In this document: piece after piece, positions 22,506 through 36,109 of the stretch | How positions within the stretch are numbered: position 1 is the first letter of the stretch | Layout: every line of letters begins with the position of its first letter | Assembly (NCBI GenBank): GCA_950295325.1 | Contig: OX485804.1 | Location: 6,574,001-6,634,000, forward strand | Origin: Polytrichum commune | Taxonomy: Eukaryota; Streptophyta; Polytrichopsida; Polytrichales; Polytrichaceae | Length of the DNA: 60,000 bases | Direction of reading: 5' to 3' | Position numbers and translations under genes: made by a program | Notes under the pieces: generated by a model | Told to the model about the DNA's origin: nothing | Database searches by the model: none | Seen by the model: the letters and a program-made list of their open reading frames with translations, nothing else

Positions 22506-22734
22506 ATCGGAAGAGTTACATGAGGAGACTGCCTTTCGGTTCATGTTTTGTGGACTTTCCAACCACTGCCCTCATGCCCCAACCACACCAAACTTTCCGT
22601 CCAGTTCCAGCCGTGAAATTGTTGGGGATCCTGTTGAGAAATAGATGTCGGTCCTCCACTTTTCGCATTATTACAGCCAGAGCTTCTAATCGACGGTGCC
22701 AGAAGTGGTTGGTGGGATCAGCCCCTCAGGCAAG

Positions 22735-23345
22735 TATCCTTTTACCCTTGAGCATCTAAGGGGCTCAAATTGGGCCTCTCCAAGGCAACACTTAGCGTAT
22801 TTGAGCTACATACTTTCATTTTTAGCTAATCACGTCATGTCAAAAATGTATTGTTTGAACAAGTTAAACACTTTGATGTTATTAGAAGATTTAAGTTCAA
22901 AATTGGGGTTTGAGTATGTTTGAATTTATGCATGAAATTGGGTCAATTCCAACCACCAATATGATGTACACTAGATTGCAAAATTGCACAAATATGGTAG
23001 TTGGCAAACATGGACTACACACATTTAAAGTTGTGGTTGTTGTGTTCTTGTCTAATGTTTTCGTCCCCAAAAGTGCACATCCCTTAGTATTTTTGGACCA
23101 GTGGTTAGTCCAAAGATACTTAAATGCCAGTTTCAAGTATGTATGCAAATACATACGTTGTATTTTGATCGTCAATGTCCAGCATGAATATATTTTTATT
23201 TTCTCCTTGACATGAGACAATGTATATAACAAGATTTGTAAACACATAACCATATAAAACACGATTATGAACTTGGTGAACACCCTTAAATTGTGTATAT
23301 GACCATAAATTGAGACCCAACGTCCTACATGGGTAATATTCCATA
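22735..23345. repeat. Dispersed repeat family R3, copy 1 (longest)
   Basis: Shares ordered blocks with 30020-30400 (TTGGGCCTCTCCAA, TATTTGAGCTACATACTTTC, CGTTGTATTTTGATCGTCAA, GACAATGTATATAA, GAGACCCAACGTCC) and the first part with 25000-25210. No coding capacity. GAGACCCAACGTCCTACATG may mark one end. Confidence 0.7.
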
Positions 23346-23449
23346 ATGCAATCCCCTCATGACATTTCCTATATACATTATAAAGATTTGATAACTAAGT
23401 TAAGCACATACACCATGAACTATTCCTCTTCATTCATTCATTAATGTGA

Positions 23450-24310
23450 TTAGTTAAGTTACCTATTTGAACGGCATACAAGCCTGACAAGACACATGCA
23501 TGACGGGATGGATGAAGAACGGTATGGATGGACTTTTGGTTGGATGCATTCATATATGAATGGTTGGATGGATGTATATGGACTAGATTCAAGAGGAGTC
23601 TTTGAGAGCCCGAAGGTTTGGACATATGGTCCAAAAATGGACTGCTTCAACTACAAGCAGCAGCTTGGGAGGTCGGGCGGCAAGAATGTGCAGCCAAATC
23701 CATGTTATAGCCAAGGCAAGCCACCATGTAGGATGTAGAACACAATAAAAATGCAACATGTGTTTTAACCCAACATTGAAACACATTGCTTGTGTTTTAC
23801 ATGATGGTATACATATAATTTTTTATTGCCGTGTTCGTGTCTTTACTTTCTAACTGTTGCAACCCGCATCCTCCACAAGTTGCCCTGGCTATGGAAGCCT
23901 AGGGCATGTGCCCATCACTTGAGGAGATATCGTTGCAGACCATAGTGAGAGTGGGGGATGGACAAATGGCATATGAACATATGTCTATTTGGATGGGGAC
24001 TAAGTTAATAAAGTCTGATGATTTGCATGGCAATCAAGCACATACACTATGTGGCATGAATCGCATCTCCTTATTCAAGCCTCATCAAAATGCAACCCAA
24101 GCATGATCAAAATTCCAATACCCTACATATTCCCGATGGGGGTATTGATCGAGAATAGGTGGTTTGACTCTATTTGAAAAGCAAATAAGCTTGGGAGGAG
24201 ACACCCATGAGGGGGATGGATGAAGAATCAGATGGCTAGACTTTTGGTTAGATGCATGCATGGACGGATGGAGATTTACCGTGGACCAAATTAATGGGGT
24301 ACAAAGGCAC
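23450..24310. repeat. GGATGGATG-rich region with partial duplication
   Basis: Two blocks share GATGGATGAAGAA, GGACTTTTGGTTGGATGCAT and GGATGGATG-type sequence (about 23506-23580 and 24215-24275). Related GGATGAATGAATG tracts occur near 26995-27040. Near 24100-24170 GATCAAAATTCCAATACCCT and a GATCGAGAATA block recur near 57555-57615. Open frames here are repeat artefacts. Confidence 0.55.
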
Positions 24311-24999
24311 AAAGAGTTCTTTTAAGTGTGAATGACATAATAATGGTACATACACAAGGGAGTACATCTCTTCATTGAGGGGCCGAGAATTTATGGCAAC
24401 CATGTAAGGTGGGTTTCCATGTAGACCGCTCGCCCATTATATTCTAGATAATAGTGGGTCGGAGGTGTTTCATATGTAGTTAAGCATAAGCCATCCACCA
24501 ACCACATTATGGCGGTCCGTTAAAATCTGGAGGGCCTTGGACACATGTTACTAGACTTCCATGTGTTTGCTAAAGAATCTTCAACCTACAAGTGCCGGTC
24601 ACCGAAGATTTTAAAGACCGGTTTAAGAAGGAGGAGGAGGTTTTAACCTGGAGAAGGAGGAGGTTAGTAGGTGGGCCTAGATTTGAGAAGATGAGAGTAG
24701 CTAGTTGGCACATATGAAGTCTACCCACTAGATTCTCTCTACATTTGGGCAGGTTTATCTTGGTTCACACTAGAATCTGGTGGGCGAGTGGCCTACCCGG
24801 AAACTCACCCTAAGTTGAAGGTAAAAAACATTGAGAACTCCTTGTATTTCAAAAATTACTTTTCTTAGCGTATTTGACCCTGTAATGTGCATTAGAGACC
24901 CCAAATTGATCTTGTGAGATTAGGTTGGAATGAATCACCCATTTAAACATATAGGGGATAGGTTTTACCAGAGCCCCCTAACATGGTCATCAGGAAATT
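24311..24999. other. No feature recognised
   Basis: Mixed-composition intergenic sequence containing GGAGGAGGTT-type purine runs near 24640-24665. I see no gene, RNA or transposon ends. Confidence 0.3.
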
Positions 25000-25210
25000 T
25001 CCTAAGCCTCATCAACCCTTAAGCGTATGAGAGGTTCAATTTGGGCCTCTCCATGAGTGAAAACATGTAATTGAGCTACATGCTTCCAATTTTGGTTAAT
25101 TGTCTCCAAAGTGACCCTATCTAAAATCAACTTACTCTTTCTTCAAGTGCACTTTTCAAATCACATGGAGAGTTCAGTGTTTGAATAAGTAGAAGGTGGA
25201 AATGGGAAAC
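25000..25210. repeat. Dispersed repeat family R3, copy 2 (partial)
   Basis: Contains CTTAAGCGTATGAGAGGTTC, AATTTGGGCCTCTCCA, AATTGAGCTACATGCTTCCA and CAAGTGCACTTTTCAAAT in the same order as 22735-22900 and 30020-30190. Truncated relative to the other copies. Confidence 0.65.
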
Positions 25211-25698
25211 TAATTTGACCCTAATATGAGTACAAAAGCACACACAATGTCCATTACTTTTGGTGTCTGAGGGTCATTGCACTTCCGGCATATGAGTCCT
25301 AGGCAATTGTCTTGCGTTAGTCAAAAAAATAAACAAATCTACCATTGCAATAGATTTATGCATTTTCTAGTGATGTAGGACGATGTTCAAAACACTTTAA
25401 GATATATGGGCCCTATGTTGTACTTTTTTTTAATCACACGTGTATATTTGTGTTCTCACACATAGTAAGGCTAGTAGGTAAGAATGGACATTAAGAAAAC
25501 AAGTGTTATAATGAGATTAAATTATGTGTTCAAGATATTGACATCATCGTAGGTTCATTGGACTCACACAATTGGGAAGGTTGTTTAAAGAGCAAGTGCA
25601 TCTTCACTTTAATTTCTTGTAACTTGCACATCTTACCTCCGAATATGGAACTTATATGTGGATTTGGAAATGCCCACAATAGCACCAAAAAACTGAGT

Positions 25699-25951
25699 GG
25701 AGAGATTGGGAATTATCACACACGAGCTTACCTCTCGTCCATCCAACATAAAACCCGTTGTAGGTTTTTGGTCAATTCGTCTCACATGATCTAGAGTACA
25801 ACGATTCAGGGCCTTTAAAACTAATTGTGGTGTCAAATCAACTATATATATATAAAAAAAGCAACATTCAGGCTGCATATTATTTCAAGGCTTTTATGTT
25901 GGATGAATTTAGGGAGGTACACTTGTATATGATCATGCCCTCTCTCTCCCC
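25699..25951. mobile_element. R2 MITE: 253-bp element with GGAGAGA...CTCTCTC ends
   Basis: The left end reads GGAGAGATTGGGAATTATCA, then CACACGAGCTTACCTCTCGT and CCATCCAACATAAAA. The right end is the inverted equivalent, TTTTATGTTGGATGAATTTA, GGGAGGTACACTTGTATATG, ATCATGCCCTCTCTC. The same ends bracket 45434-46392, and isolated ends occur near 12541, 28490 and 58555. No transposase; target duplication not clear. Confidence 0.7.
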
Positions 25952-26051
25952 TAAGGGATTGTTTACATCATGGACCATGAAGTCGTCCCTTGCTCCTATG
26001 ATATATGTGATTGGCCGTTGAACTCGTCTTAGGACCACTTTGGCTTACATC

Positions 26052-26085
26052 AAGAAATAAATATAAATAAATAAATAAATATAAA
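26052..26085. repeat. (AAAT)n microsatellite
   Basis: A run of AAATA units, low complexity. Confidence 0.85.
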
Positions 26086-27746
26086 GTGACCATGGAACTT
26101 GAGGTCCCCAAAAGGCATGTTTTCATGCCTACATTATCCACTATCATGGTCCAACAGGTTTTGCAGTGGGAGATTTAGAACATGTTCTCTCACTGCAAAT
26201 GTCAAGGGACCATGGCAGAGAAATGTCATTTTAATTTTCTCCGTTCATCAATTCTTTCCTTCCACAAAATGTTTCCGTCGTTAATTACAACGAAAGAAGG
26301 GACACGAAGGAAAGGAGAAGGTCAAACATGAAGAAAACTCCCAAAACTGTCATTTTTGGGACATATATTAAAAAATTCAGCACGTCCACTTTTTGCTGCA
26401 CGGTCACTTCTCTTGGTCCATGTTTGGTGTACACCTCGTCAGCGGCCCAAAGGCTTTTAAAATGCATATTTTAGAAATTGGACCATGGAAAAACACCGTC
26501 TGACATAGAACGACTTCATGGCCCAACAGCCCCAAAGTGACCGGCCATATACTACTAGACGGATGGAAATCCTTGCTGGGGCAAAGAGAAGAGGTCAGAT
26601 GAAACGGCGAAGATGGATGGATGAAAGTAGTAGATGTGTGGATGAAAGTAGCAGGTGGGTGGATGAAGTATCACTTATACAGGCGTATTAAAGCCCTCAT
26701 AAGTACACTGCGTAACTTGAAGAGTGTACTGATGAGTACCACTACACGAATGGCAGGCGATAAATTGGTATGTTATTAGGAGAAAATAATAAGTTGGGAC
26801 ATCATAAGCTTGGCCCTTCAGAAGTGCAGAGGTGCGAGCTTGCTAGCTTGCTTAATAGTTTAATAACCTTGGCATCACGCGGCAGGCCCTTGTTTGTTGC
26901 CTTATTTATTGACAGTGGTTGAAAAACCAACATGTCTCAGGCCCCTCATCAATCATTGGATTGGATTGACTATGTGTAAATTCGGATCCAAGCATGAATG
27001 AATGAATGGATGAATTAATTAGCTGAGTGGATGAATGAATGATCAGCCTTACACCTTATTAAACCGGGTTTTATGAAGCCATTTGAGGTTCAAACTCTGA
27101 CCCGAGAATCTTGGGCACATATTTGTAAAGGGTTACAGTATTTGAAAGTAACGGTATCTCCTCTCCACCGTGTTCGTTTAAGGACACCTCTATGGTATGT
27201 GGGCCTTCATCGAATAGTAGTAGTCTTGTGTAGGCAGCCCGTGTTTGAATGGTACATGACAAGGCGTGTAGTTAAGAACAAACATCAAAAAGGCATGGGT
27301 TACATGTCATAAAGTTACCTAAATAAAGTGTTGTAATCGGTTAAAAAGAAGGAAATGATTTTATTTTGACAACATTTTATAACACTTGCATCTCAACTGT
27401 GATTTCAACACTTAAAACGTCTTTTAAAAATGATTCACAATTACTAACTGGATAAAAGAATTTCCGATCCCATCCAAAGGCCAAAAGTGAAGGGTGAAGT
27501 TAGAAGTGTTTGTAATACACCCTCGTGCCTTAATAGCATGGAAGCAAGACATCTTTGCTTTGGTGGTGTTACATGGACACCCCCCCCCCCGGTAACGGCA
27601 AAAATACAGGACCTCCTTTATTGTTATCGGATCGAGCTATGCTAATTCTTAGTCGTGGATGAATTCTGTCACTTTTTGGAGAAGCCACTGACTACCTTAT
27701 ATGGGTTCATGTGACCCACCGTCCACTGGGGTGCCATACTCATTCA
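26086..27746. other. No gene recognised
   Basis: Intergenic sequence with a GGATGAATGAATG-type tract at about 26995-27040 and a C10 run at 27581. Open frames are all short and without motifs. Confidence 0.3.
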
Positions 27747-28248
27747 GGGCCACTTCACACACGGGCCAAGAGCCATGACCATGAAATTGTGAGAGCCCAA
27801 AAGAAAGTGTCCAAAGGCCGTCCCAACACACCTCCAAAATCGTGTAGTGTGGTCACGGATCCTCATGTGTAGTGTGAAGTCATATGTGACCGGCCCTCAA
27901 CCAAATGCTATTTCAATGAATTTCTATTCATGCGGGTCCTCATGCATGACAAAATAAAATAAATCAACGGTTGTGAACATTCGGAGTGCCATGGTCTCCT
28001 GGTTTTGTGTTAGGTCTACCTCCAAGAAGCGGTTCTTGAAAACAGTCCAAGTGACCATGAAACATGATCCATTTGATGCCATGTAAGAATCCATGTAGAC
28101 TTTCCATCCATCTTGCATTCACATACTCACTCCGTTGCTCCCTCGAGCGTACTGTGAAGCGAACTTGGACCGGCTCCACCTTTTCCACCAATGAGAGTCC
28201 TTGAAATGTACTGGTCACGGGCTCTCAGTCTCGTGTGTGAAGTGGCCC
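27747..28248. mobile_element. R4 MITE copy 1 (502 bp, TCA target duplication, PIF/Harbinger-like)
   Basis: The inverted ends are GGGCCACTTCACACACG and its complement. It is flanked by TCA at 27744-27746 and 28249-28251. The interior is nearly collinear with 44683-45186 (CCAAAAGAAAGTGTCCAAAG, GTGGTCACGGATCCTCA, CCATGTAGACTTT..CATCCATC). The GGG ends and a 3-bp TNA duplication fit PIF/Harbinger MITEs, though TCA is not the usual TWA. Internal open frames are not conserved as coding. Confidence 0.85.
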
Positions 28249-30019
28249 TCAGAGAACATAAAGATACAAACAATCTTTATATGTTCATTGAAGTACCTCG
28301 GACTCTATGCCCGTGGGTGGCTTTTAATATCATGTAACTTAACCCCACATGTGCCGGAGCCCATGCTAGGGCACGGTGGAGATGTCCTAAGATAAATAAC
28401 AAGCTCCGAAACAAGGGCTAGAGTTATGTGGTATCTAACAAAGTAAACTTGTCCATTGGGAAAGTATAAAACACGGAGAGAGGGAAATATTGTACGAGCT
28501 TACTTCCCTCTTTCATCCAACATAAAAGCTCTAAAATGGTATGCAACTCGGAGGCTGCTTTTATTTAGTTGATTTGACACCAGAATTAGGCTCTTCAAAG
28601 ACCCCGATTTAGTAACACTTGAAAAAACCATTACCCTTGACAATTCACAATTGGTACCCATACACAATCCCATCCCAAAGCCAAAAGTTTTTGAGGAGTT
28701 TAGAACTGTCCGTTCTAAGCCCACACGACTTGAGTAACGATAAAAATAGGGTGTCCTCTACTACTCTCATGTCATTAGCCACGTCATCACTACTACATTG
28801 AATATCCCAATTAGTGCATGTTAGTATTCAGAGTTACGCAATGCTATAACTATTTATCGAGAATGCAATCTTCTACCAAGCATAGTCATTTATGTTCTTA
28901 CAGCGTCCGAACAACCTACTGCACTTCTGTTAGTAAAAATTGAACTTCTAAGTACGACGTTATCGCACTGCGTAACTCCAAATAATACCACGCACTGATT
29001 GGGACAATCAATGTAGCATACGAATCGTACACAAATATACCACGTCAATGAAAAAACAAATGCAAAACTACCAGTTTGCTAGATTCGCACATTTTCCAGC
29101 TACATATGACAAGTTTCCAGTGACGTAGGTCAATCACCTAAGACTCGTGAATCATCGCCAATCCTCTTCATCAAGGCATGAAGACCGATATCTATTGCTC
29201 TTGAAGAACTCGAAGACAAAGTTATCTTTTGCTCATGATACTTGCCAGCCTTTCGATGAGTCCCGTCCTCTAAAATTTGGATTGCATTTGGTTTGACTAG
29301 ACCTTGCTAATTTATAAGCTAGCGTAGTTACGGTCCGACGTTGAGCCGGCCACTTGGCATATATATCATCACCTTATATTCACACTCATAATAGACGCCC
29401 CTTTTCGGGCCTCGAATTATGAGAGCCTGTAAAAGTTGCAAGAAGCGGTTCAATCCATTTGTAAGGGTCAAACATGCACTTAAATACATCAAAATTTTGA
29501 CATATGATTTTTGATTCGGCAATAAAGACATGGGGCGTGTGGATTGAACATACTGAATCATCGTTTTAAATGGACTCATCCAAGTCACGGTGTGAATCAT
29601 AATATCAACCCCCAAGTGTCTAACACACGGGTAGATCACTCCATTGTCAAGTTGAACATCACGTGCGACCAAAAAAATCTTCTTTTGGTAAGTTGCACCA
29701 CCAAAATGGGTCAAAATTTTATCAAATGTTTTTCATGAGTAGATATACACAGTACCTATGACATACTTAAAAATGGTAACGAAAATTGATGATTTGTTTT
29801 TTTCATACAACATACCGTTTCTAACTAGAATGACACAGAATTGAACTAAAAAAATTACTAAAAAAAATAAAGATGACTAAAAATTTCAGAAAACTATTCA
29901 AAAGTTACTATCAATGGTTATGTATATGTAGAAAAAAAATCATAAATTTTAAAATTATATATGGCATGTAATATAGGGGTAGCAAACTTTGTCCGCACGT
30001 GGTGTTCAATTTGACAAGG
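28249..30019. other. Unassigned; contains an R2 end and an R5-type repeat
   Basis: 28490-28575 is an inverted R2 end (GAGCTTACTTCCCTC, TCATCCAACATAAAAGC). 28800-29010 resembles 32085-32300 (AGAGTTACGCAATGC, GTCATTTATGTT, GCACTGCGTAACTCCAAATA). A 128-codon minus frame at 29328-29714 has no recognisable motif and is probably chance. Confidence 0.4.
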
Positions 30020-30400
30020 AGTGATCTACCCGTGGTCTAACATGTCCATATTAGGCCTCTCCAAACAAAAGAATAACATATTTGAGTTGCATGCTTTCAT
30101 GGTTAACTAATCGTGTCAAAAGGGACTTTATACAAAAGTCGGTTTATTTTTCAAGTGCACTATTTGAATATGGTAAAAGATTTTGATAGGATTTAAGATT
30201 TAAGTTTCAAATGTGCGACGTGGGTGTCTTCGAATACAAATACGTATGTTGTATTTTGACCATCAATGTCTAGTATGGGTATGATTTATTTTCTCTGTGG
30301 CATATGACAATGTATATAATAAATCCACGTACACATAATGTATGAGCTTGGTGAAGCCTGTCTAAAATCGAGACCCCACGTTCTTTCAGGATTAAAATTC
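30020..30400. repeat. Dispersed repeat family R3, copy 3
   Basis: Same order of blocks as 22735-23345, including TTAGGCCTCTCCAAA, ATTTGAGTTGCATGCTTTCA, ACGTATGTTGTATTTTGACC, GACAATGTATATAATAA and GAGACCCCACGTTC. It lacks ~200 bp present in copy 1. Confidence 0.7.
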
Positions 30401-30932
30401 AAACTTGATACAAATGCTATAAGCTTTTACTATAGATTTCATTTTTCACCAACACAAAAAGGATGTATGGACATGTTATACAACATGAATGATTGTACTT
30501 GATAATAAAAACTACGTTTTGACCAAAATATGACAACATTGCATAACTACAAATAATAAATGACACCGTGTATCATAAGTCTCAATGTAGTGAACTCAAA
30601 CGGGATGAGTCAACATGATAACAACCGACCTACAGGGGGGGGCATGTTTCTACTGTTACCACATAGATAAGTGTTAAATTAGCCAAACGGTACCTAATGA
30701 TCAACATAGAAGAAATGTTGTAATATTGAAGTGAGGGTAAAGGCAAGGTAAAAAGCGGAAGCTCTTACTGCTTTTGCCAACTACTGATGTACATTTATAC
30801 TACAAATGCCATGAAAACGTGAGTTAAAGTCTAGCACCACCGGAAGGGGGGGGGGGACATTGATACCTTCGTCATGGCATGATTGCTCACATCCAAGCCA
30901 CCGAAGGTCAAAATATTGATACATAAATGGCT

Positions 30933-31378
30933 GCAAGACTTTCTATGATTATTCATGATTTTTTGCCAAGGTGCCAATTCAAGTTGAGCTTTTATACTCT
31001 TGCTTCAATATGTAATTGGCCGCAAGACTTTCTATGATTGTTCATAAATTTCCACCAAGGTGCCAATTGAAGTTGTGCTTTTATACTCTTGCTTCAATAC
31101 GTAATTGGCCGCAAGACTTTCTATGATTGTTCATAAATTTCCACCAAGGTGCCAATTCAAGTTGTGCTTTTATACTCTTGCTTCAATATGTAATTGGCCG
31201 CAAGACTTTCTATGATTGTTCATAAATTTCCACCAAGTTGCCAATTCAAGTTGTGCTTCTATACTCTCCCTTCAATACATAAATGGCCGCAAGACTTTCT
31301 ATGATTATTCATGATTTGCCACCAAGGTGCCAATTCAAGTTGTGCTTCTCTACTCTTCCTTCAATATAGGTGTAGTAC
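30933..31378. repeat. Five-copy tandem repeat, 89-bp period
   Basis: GCAAGACTTTCTATGATT recurs at 30933, 31022, 31111, 31200 and 31289, exactly 89 bp apart each time. Units continue with TTCATAAATTTCCACCAAGG, TGCCAATTCAAGTTGTGCTT and CTCTTGCTTCAATA. Middle copies are almost identical and the outer copies more diverged, the usual sign of unequal exchange. Confidence 0.95.
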
Positions 31379-33694
31379 ACCGTGTATGGTATTTAGTGTC
31401 ACGTACACTATTTGTGAAGGCCTAAACGAGATGCCTAGAGGTCTCAAAGTGTCACGTCCGTCAATTCCCAATATGATACTATTGGTCAACATAAGTGACT
31501 CTTTAAGTGAAAGTTTCTTAACATTTCGACATTTAGCACAACACATTGGGATACTCGAGATCATAGTTTCACATTTTAGCATGTGAAGGCATGACGCTAT
31601 TGAGCATACAAATGGCAATTGTCATGTGTTTATATTTTAGTATGCAAGCGGAAAACATTTCTCAACATACTAATGTCGCGTATCATTTGTGAACACTTTG
31701 GTCAACTTGTAGATCATTGTGTAACATAGGCATACACCTCATAGCACTATTGAACACTAAATATCACAAATGGTATAGTCCCATAATAGTACACTTGGTC
31801 TAGAATCTTCTACAATCTTACGTCAACATGACTCCCAACCCTTTAAAACCATCAGGCATAATAAGACTCAAGTGAGAAAGTACACGATTTCAAACACATG
31901 TGAAATTAGCATTGCCATGATCTATAACATTATTCCATCATTATCCATACATTGGTAGGAAAATGGGGTCTTTCCAACACGTCTCATTTGATACATTATC
32001 ATTTAAGACATGTCAAAAACATCACATTTATGATTGGTTTGGCAAACACACGTTACAAGGATCACATGTCGTTGCAAGTAAACCGTTTATGTATTTATTG
32101 TCACTTGCTATTCAAAGTTACGCCATGCCATACCTTTTTATTTAGTTGTATAATTTTTTACCAAATGAAGTCATTTATGTTTTATAGTGTTTAAAAAATC
32201 TATTGCATTTGTTGGTAGAACTGAAATCTATAGCAAAAATTCATAGCAATGCGTGATCCCAAATAGTAAGTGACACCAAATACCATATATAGTGTAGTTC
32301 TTTGCCACTCCAACAAATAGTCTTGTTAGTGTGAGAGGAAAATTAGCATGGAAATAATCAATGTGGACCATTCTAATCGTCTAGCTGAGGTGCAAATTAT
32401 TTGGGCCCAGGTATCCCGGTCTTCCCCTTAGTCTTCCTTGAGACCTTCAACCAACACCTTACTAAAAAAAAATGAAATAGTCATCTTACATCAAAAGTAG
32501 CAAAAAATAATGTCTTCACCCACATCAATTTCCTAGACAAGCAATAAATGGGACCCACACTAAATTGAAACTAGAGATTTGGCACGAGTTGAAATCAATG
32601 TGGGCTCTAGAGAATTGCTTTGGCCCATACTAATAGAACTCTTTTAGTAAATGCCATGTATGGTATTTCATACCACCATACTAATAGAACTCTTTTAGTA
32701 AATGCCATGTATGGTATTTCATACCACTTAGTTATTTGATATTACGCACTCCTATAAATATTTATTATGAGTCTCGATTTTCTGCTTTACCAACAATGGT
32801 CAAATTGGTTGTTTGGACATGGTACAAAATAACATCCTCACATCATACAAAAACGTACATCAAGAATGAAAAGTTATAACACTGCATAACTATGAATAAT
32901 AAGTGACACTAAATACCATAAACGGTGTGGTTCTTTGACACTATGAGATAAAATTTAGGTGTCCAAACGCTAAATGAAATGATTTGTGATCATTATAGTG
33001 ACATGTGCTACAAAATGAGATGGTTTTGATGTGTTTTATGTAATACTTGTCAAAAGGGTCATGTTGACCCTTATGTCCTACTATTGATGCCCCCTAGGTA
33101 TAACAATGGTGCATGGTAACTTCCATTATTACTTGAGTCATGCTAAGCCATGTGAAAAGTGGTCTATGAGGACATTGTGACATCGTTAACATATTAATCC
33201 ACACCCTAATTCCCACACCTAGAATCTATTGTAGTCCAAGTTTCTTAATAGAATCTTCCATCCAAGTCCTTTCTATTAAGTACGCTCTTCGCTCCAAGTG
33301 TCATAATGAGTGGCCCAAATCCGCTCCTAAAGTAGATGGAATCTAATTACCTATGTAAGCTTAAGGGAAGTGACTCGTGATTGTACCATTTTGTTTGGTT
33401 GAAAGATGTTTTGACTTCACTCCCACCAATATGAGCTACACTTACCTAACTCACGCCAATTGAATGGAAGCATGTAGGAGGTGGTGACATGATATGCAAG
33501 GTATGATGTTGAAGGACAACAAGAGCAACATAGAAGACCACACCCACATATCTTTGTGCTTGTGACCACTTAATTATACCTAGTCAAGTGACAAGATGCC
33601 GATTTCGAGTCAATTTGCCTTTAAGCTAAAATTATTAAGGGTATAGAGTAGCACATCACTCTTTCATCTTTCTAATGAATGACTTAACCTAGAC
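31379..33694. other. AT-rich region with R5 repeat pieces and a 51-bp duplication
   Basis: Pieces reading (A)GTGACACTAAATACCAT and CGGTGTGGTTCTTTG-type sequence occur near 31370-31410, 32265-32320 and 32905-32950, related to the ends of the TA-flanked palindromes at 39977 and 45508. At 32625-32727 a 51-bp unit (CCATACTAATAGAACTC, AAATGCCATGTATGG) is duplicated in tandem. No gene is recognised. Confidence 0.5.
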
Positions 33695-33820
33695 CAGTGT
33701 TAGGGGAGATTTTTGGGCATGATCATGGAAATTCTAGTGTTTCCAAGTTCAACTGGTTACATGTTGTGAAATTTTGGATTTACTTTATTAATTTGAGGTA
33801 TATTCTATAGATTCCTTTAA
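33695..33820 (+). repeat. R6 repeat, copy related to 36903-37030
   Basis: AGTGTTAGGGGAGATTTTTG, GGCATGATCATGG, GTGTTTCCAAGTTCAACTGG and TTACATGTTG match 36903-37030 and, inverted, the right edge of the 37.8-39.76 kb array. It may be the end of an LTR or of a TIR element. Confidence 0.65.
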
Positions 33821-36109
33821 AATGATCAGTATTTTTTTAAAGTCTTTGAATTTTCATCGGTTGTTTCTCAAACTTCATTGTTTCATTTGTGACTACAGTC
33901 AGTTCTTCTCATTCGTTGACCTAGACATCAAGAAGTTTTGTTCGGGTGGGGTGTGTTATAGCTCTTTGGAAGCTTGGGCACCTTTATGCCTAATAATTAA
34001 TTAAAGTGCGAAAATAAGTTAGGCAGCTCAAAAAATAATATTCTAAAATTGAGCATATGAAAAAATTAAATTAAAATAAGTTAGACATTCATCCAAGCCA
34101 TTTTTATAATACATGAATGGTTTTCTTGATTTCATCTATGGCGGCTACGATTAACCTAAACACTTCCCTTGACCAACATTCCTTACTCTAAAGTTTGTCT
34201 TTTACTTGTATGTCAAGGTTTTGCTTGGCAACAAAATTTTCTTTGATTTGATGCTACTTTGTTGGATTCCAGTGAATGTCACTTGCATTATTGTGGTTTT
34301 AATCACTCTTTGAATGTTAATCCTTTTTAATTTCCAAAGAATTTAGGCACCTTTAAAATTACTTATTTTTTTCCTAAGCCGCCAGAGAGCTACAATATAT
34401 TTCTCAATAGGTTCATTATATTTTATTTTACTTTGATGTGAACGAATAATTCAATGTTGGAGTAACATTAATGATATCAAAGAGGAACTCCGAATACCAA
34501 GTCTATGCAAGGAGAGGAACACTGTTGACATGACCCCACAATGTACCAACCTAGCAAGCACTATCGTTGTGGTGGTTGCCACAAAGCAAATCAAGTACCT
34601 TACACCTTTAAATAAAGGTTTCTTAAAAAATTCAAGTAACTCCATCCTAAGATCTAGAAGAAAACCTAACATGAGCACTCCTAAAGTATGTCAAAATGAA
34701 ACAAACAAGGGTTTTTAGCGGTGGGAATGTTTAAGAAAATTTGTTTCCATCTTTTCTCCAAGCAATTTGTTTGCACGACACAAGCAATAACGATACTTAG
34801 TGTCCAATTTGGAAGAGCAACCACCTCTCCCCATTTATAAATCACATAATGCCGGCCAACTCCAATGGCTTACAAGCCTATGTGAGCAAGTGGCACATGG
34901 ATCTACTTTTCCTCAACCTAGATGGAGAGCCTATTCACCAAAAAGAAATCAATGGAGCCAATTCAAGTGTGGGCAAGGGTCTTCGCCTGAAAGTTGAGAA
35001 GCCAACTTTTGCATGTTATGAACATCCCACATTCAAATTGTCTATGCAAATGGGCAATATTGTCTTAATGATGCGTCTTATCCTTATGCTGCAAGCATAT
35101 GAGTCATGAGCAATTATCATGCATCATTTAAACCTTGCCATGTGTAACTAGAAAACTTGTAAACTTACCAAAATGTTAGATTTGTAAATGTCTTTCACCA
35201 ACGCAAAATGATTGTCTTGGACCCATATGTTGGTGGTTTAAAAAAAATCATCCGTGTTGCAAAAATTTGACACATGCTTACAAGTTCACAAGAGCGTCCA
35301 CCCATTCATAATGACCGTCATGTGGTAGATTGATCAAATGAAGATTGTTTCATTACTCTACATGGAATTTTGGCTGATGCGTCAACCATTCCACTTTGCA
35401 AGAATCAAACAAGGTTGGCCAATCCTCTTCACCCATCTTAACTTAGACGTTGAAAATATTCACATGTAACCCTAAAGAACATTCTCGATGTTTGGTCATA
35501 TAATGAGACCCAAAACGAGCCTCTTGAAACTAGAATCCAAGGTGTTTCTTTTGGGTCACAAAACATTAGGTTATGTAAAATTAGTTTTAGCCAGTCATGC
35601 CAAAAGCGGGACCATCTAAACAAAAACATGTTCATCATTTGTACTCTTCCGATACAACCTATACATGTATGTATAAGGAGATAGGTTGGATACATGACCT
35701 AAGTTCAAGTACATGTTATGCATTCGATGATCATTGCCCCACTGAAATGACCCTATTTTCATTTCTTATATGTAATAGATCATGACGAAATTTGGATCCA
35801 TCTCATCCCTCAAGTAAAAAATATTAACACTCGATGAATGATTTCATATCATCTAGTATAAATACACGATTAAAAATTATGATGAAAAGTTCTAAAGAAC
35901 TTTAGGGGCTTCACACACAATTAGGGTAGGTTTACACTAAGGTCTAGATCCAAGAAACTGGGGCTCCACAATCAAACCCAAGGTTGAAAATTAGTATCCC
36001 AAAAACTAAAAGAGTGTTTTGCTGGGTAGGGCTAGAGAGATTTGGTGTGAAATTGATGCTACAATAATGGCACTTCATTTTGTCATACCTTGGACATGGA
36101 TTTGAGTGT
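33821..36109. other. No gene recognised
   Basis: AT-rich sequence. A minus frame at 35438-35695 has a protein-like stretch (FWHDWLKLILHNL) with no identifiable family. I see no clear transposon ends. Confidence 0.3.

Noticed and set aside
29328-29714. 128-codon minus-strand open frame
   Set aside because: No recognisable motif, no splice context and no similarity to other parts of the window. A length that can arise by chance in 60 kb.
30933-31378. Possible CRISPR-like array
   Set aside because: The whole 89-bp unit is repeated with no unique spacers, so it is an ordinary tandem repeat. No cas-like genes occur in this eukaryotic window.
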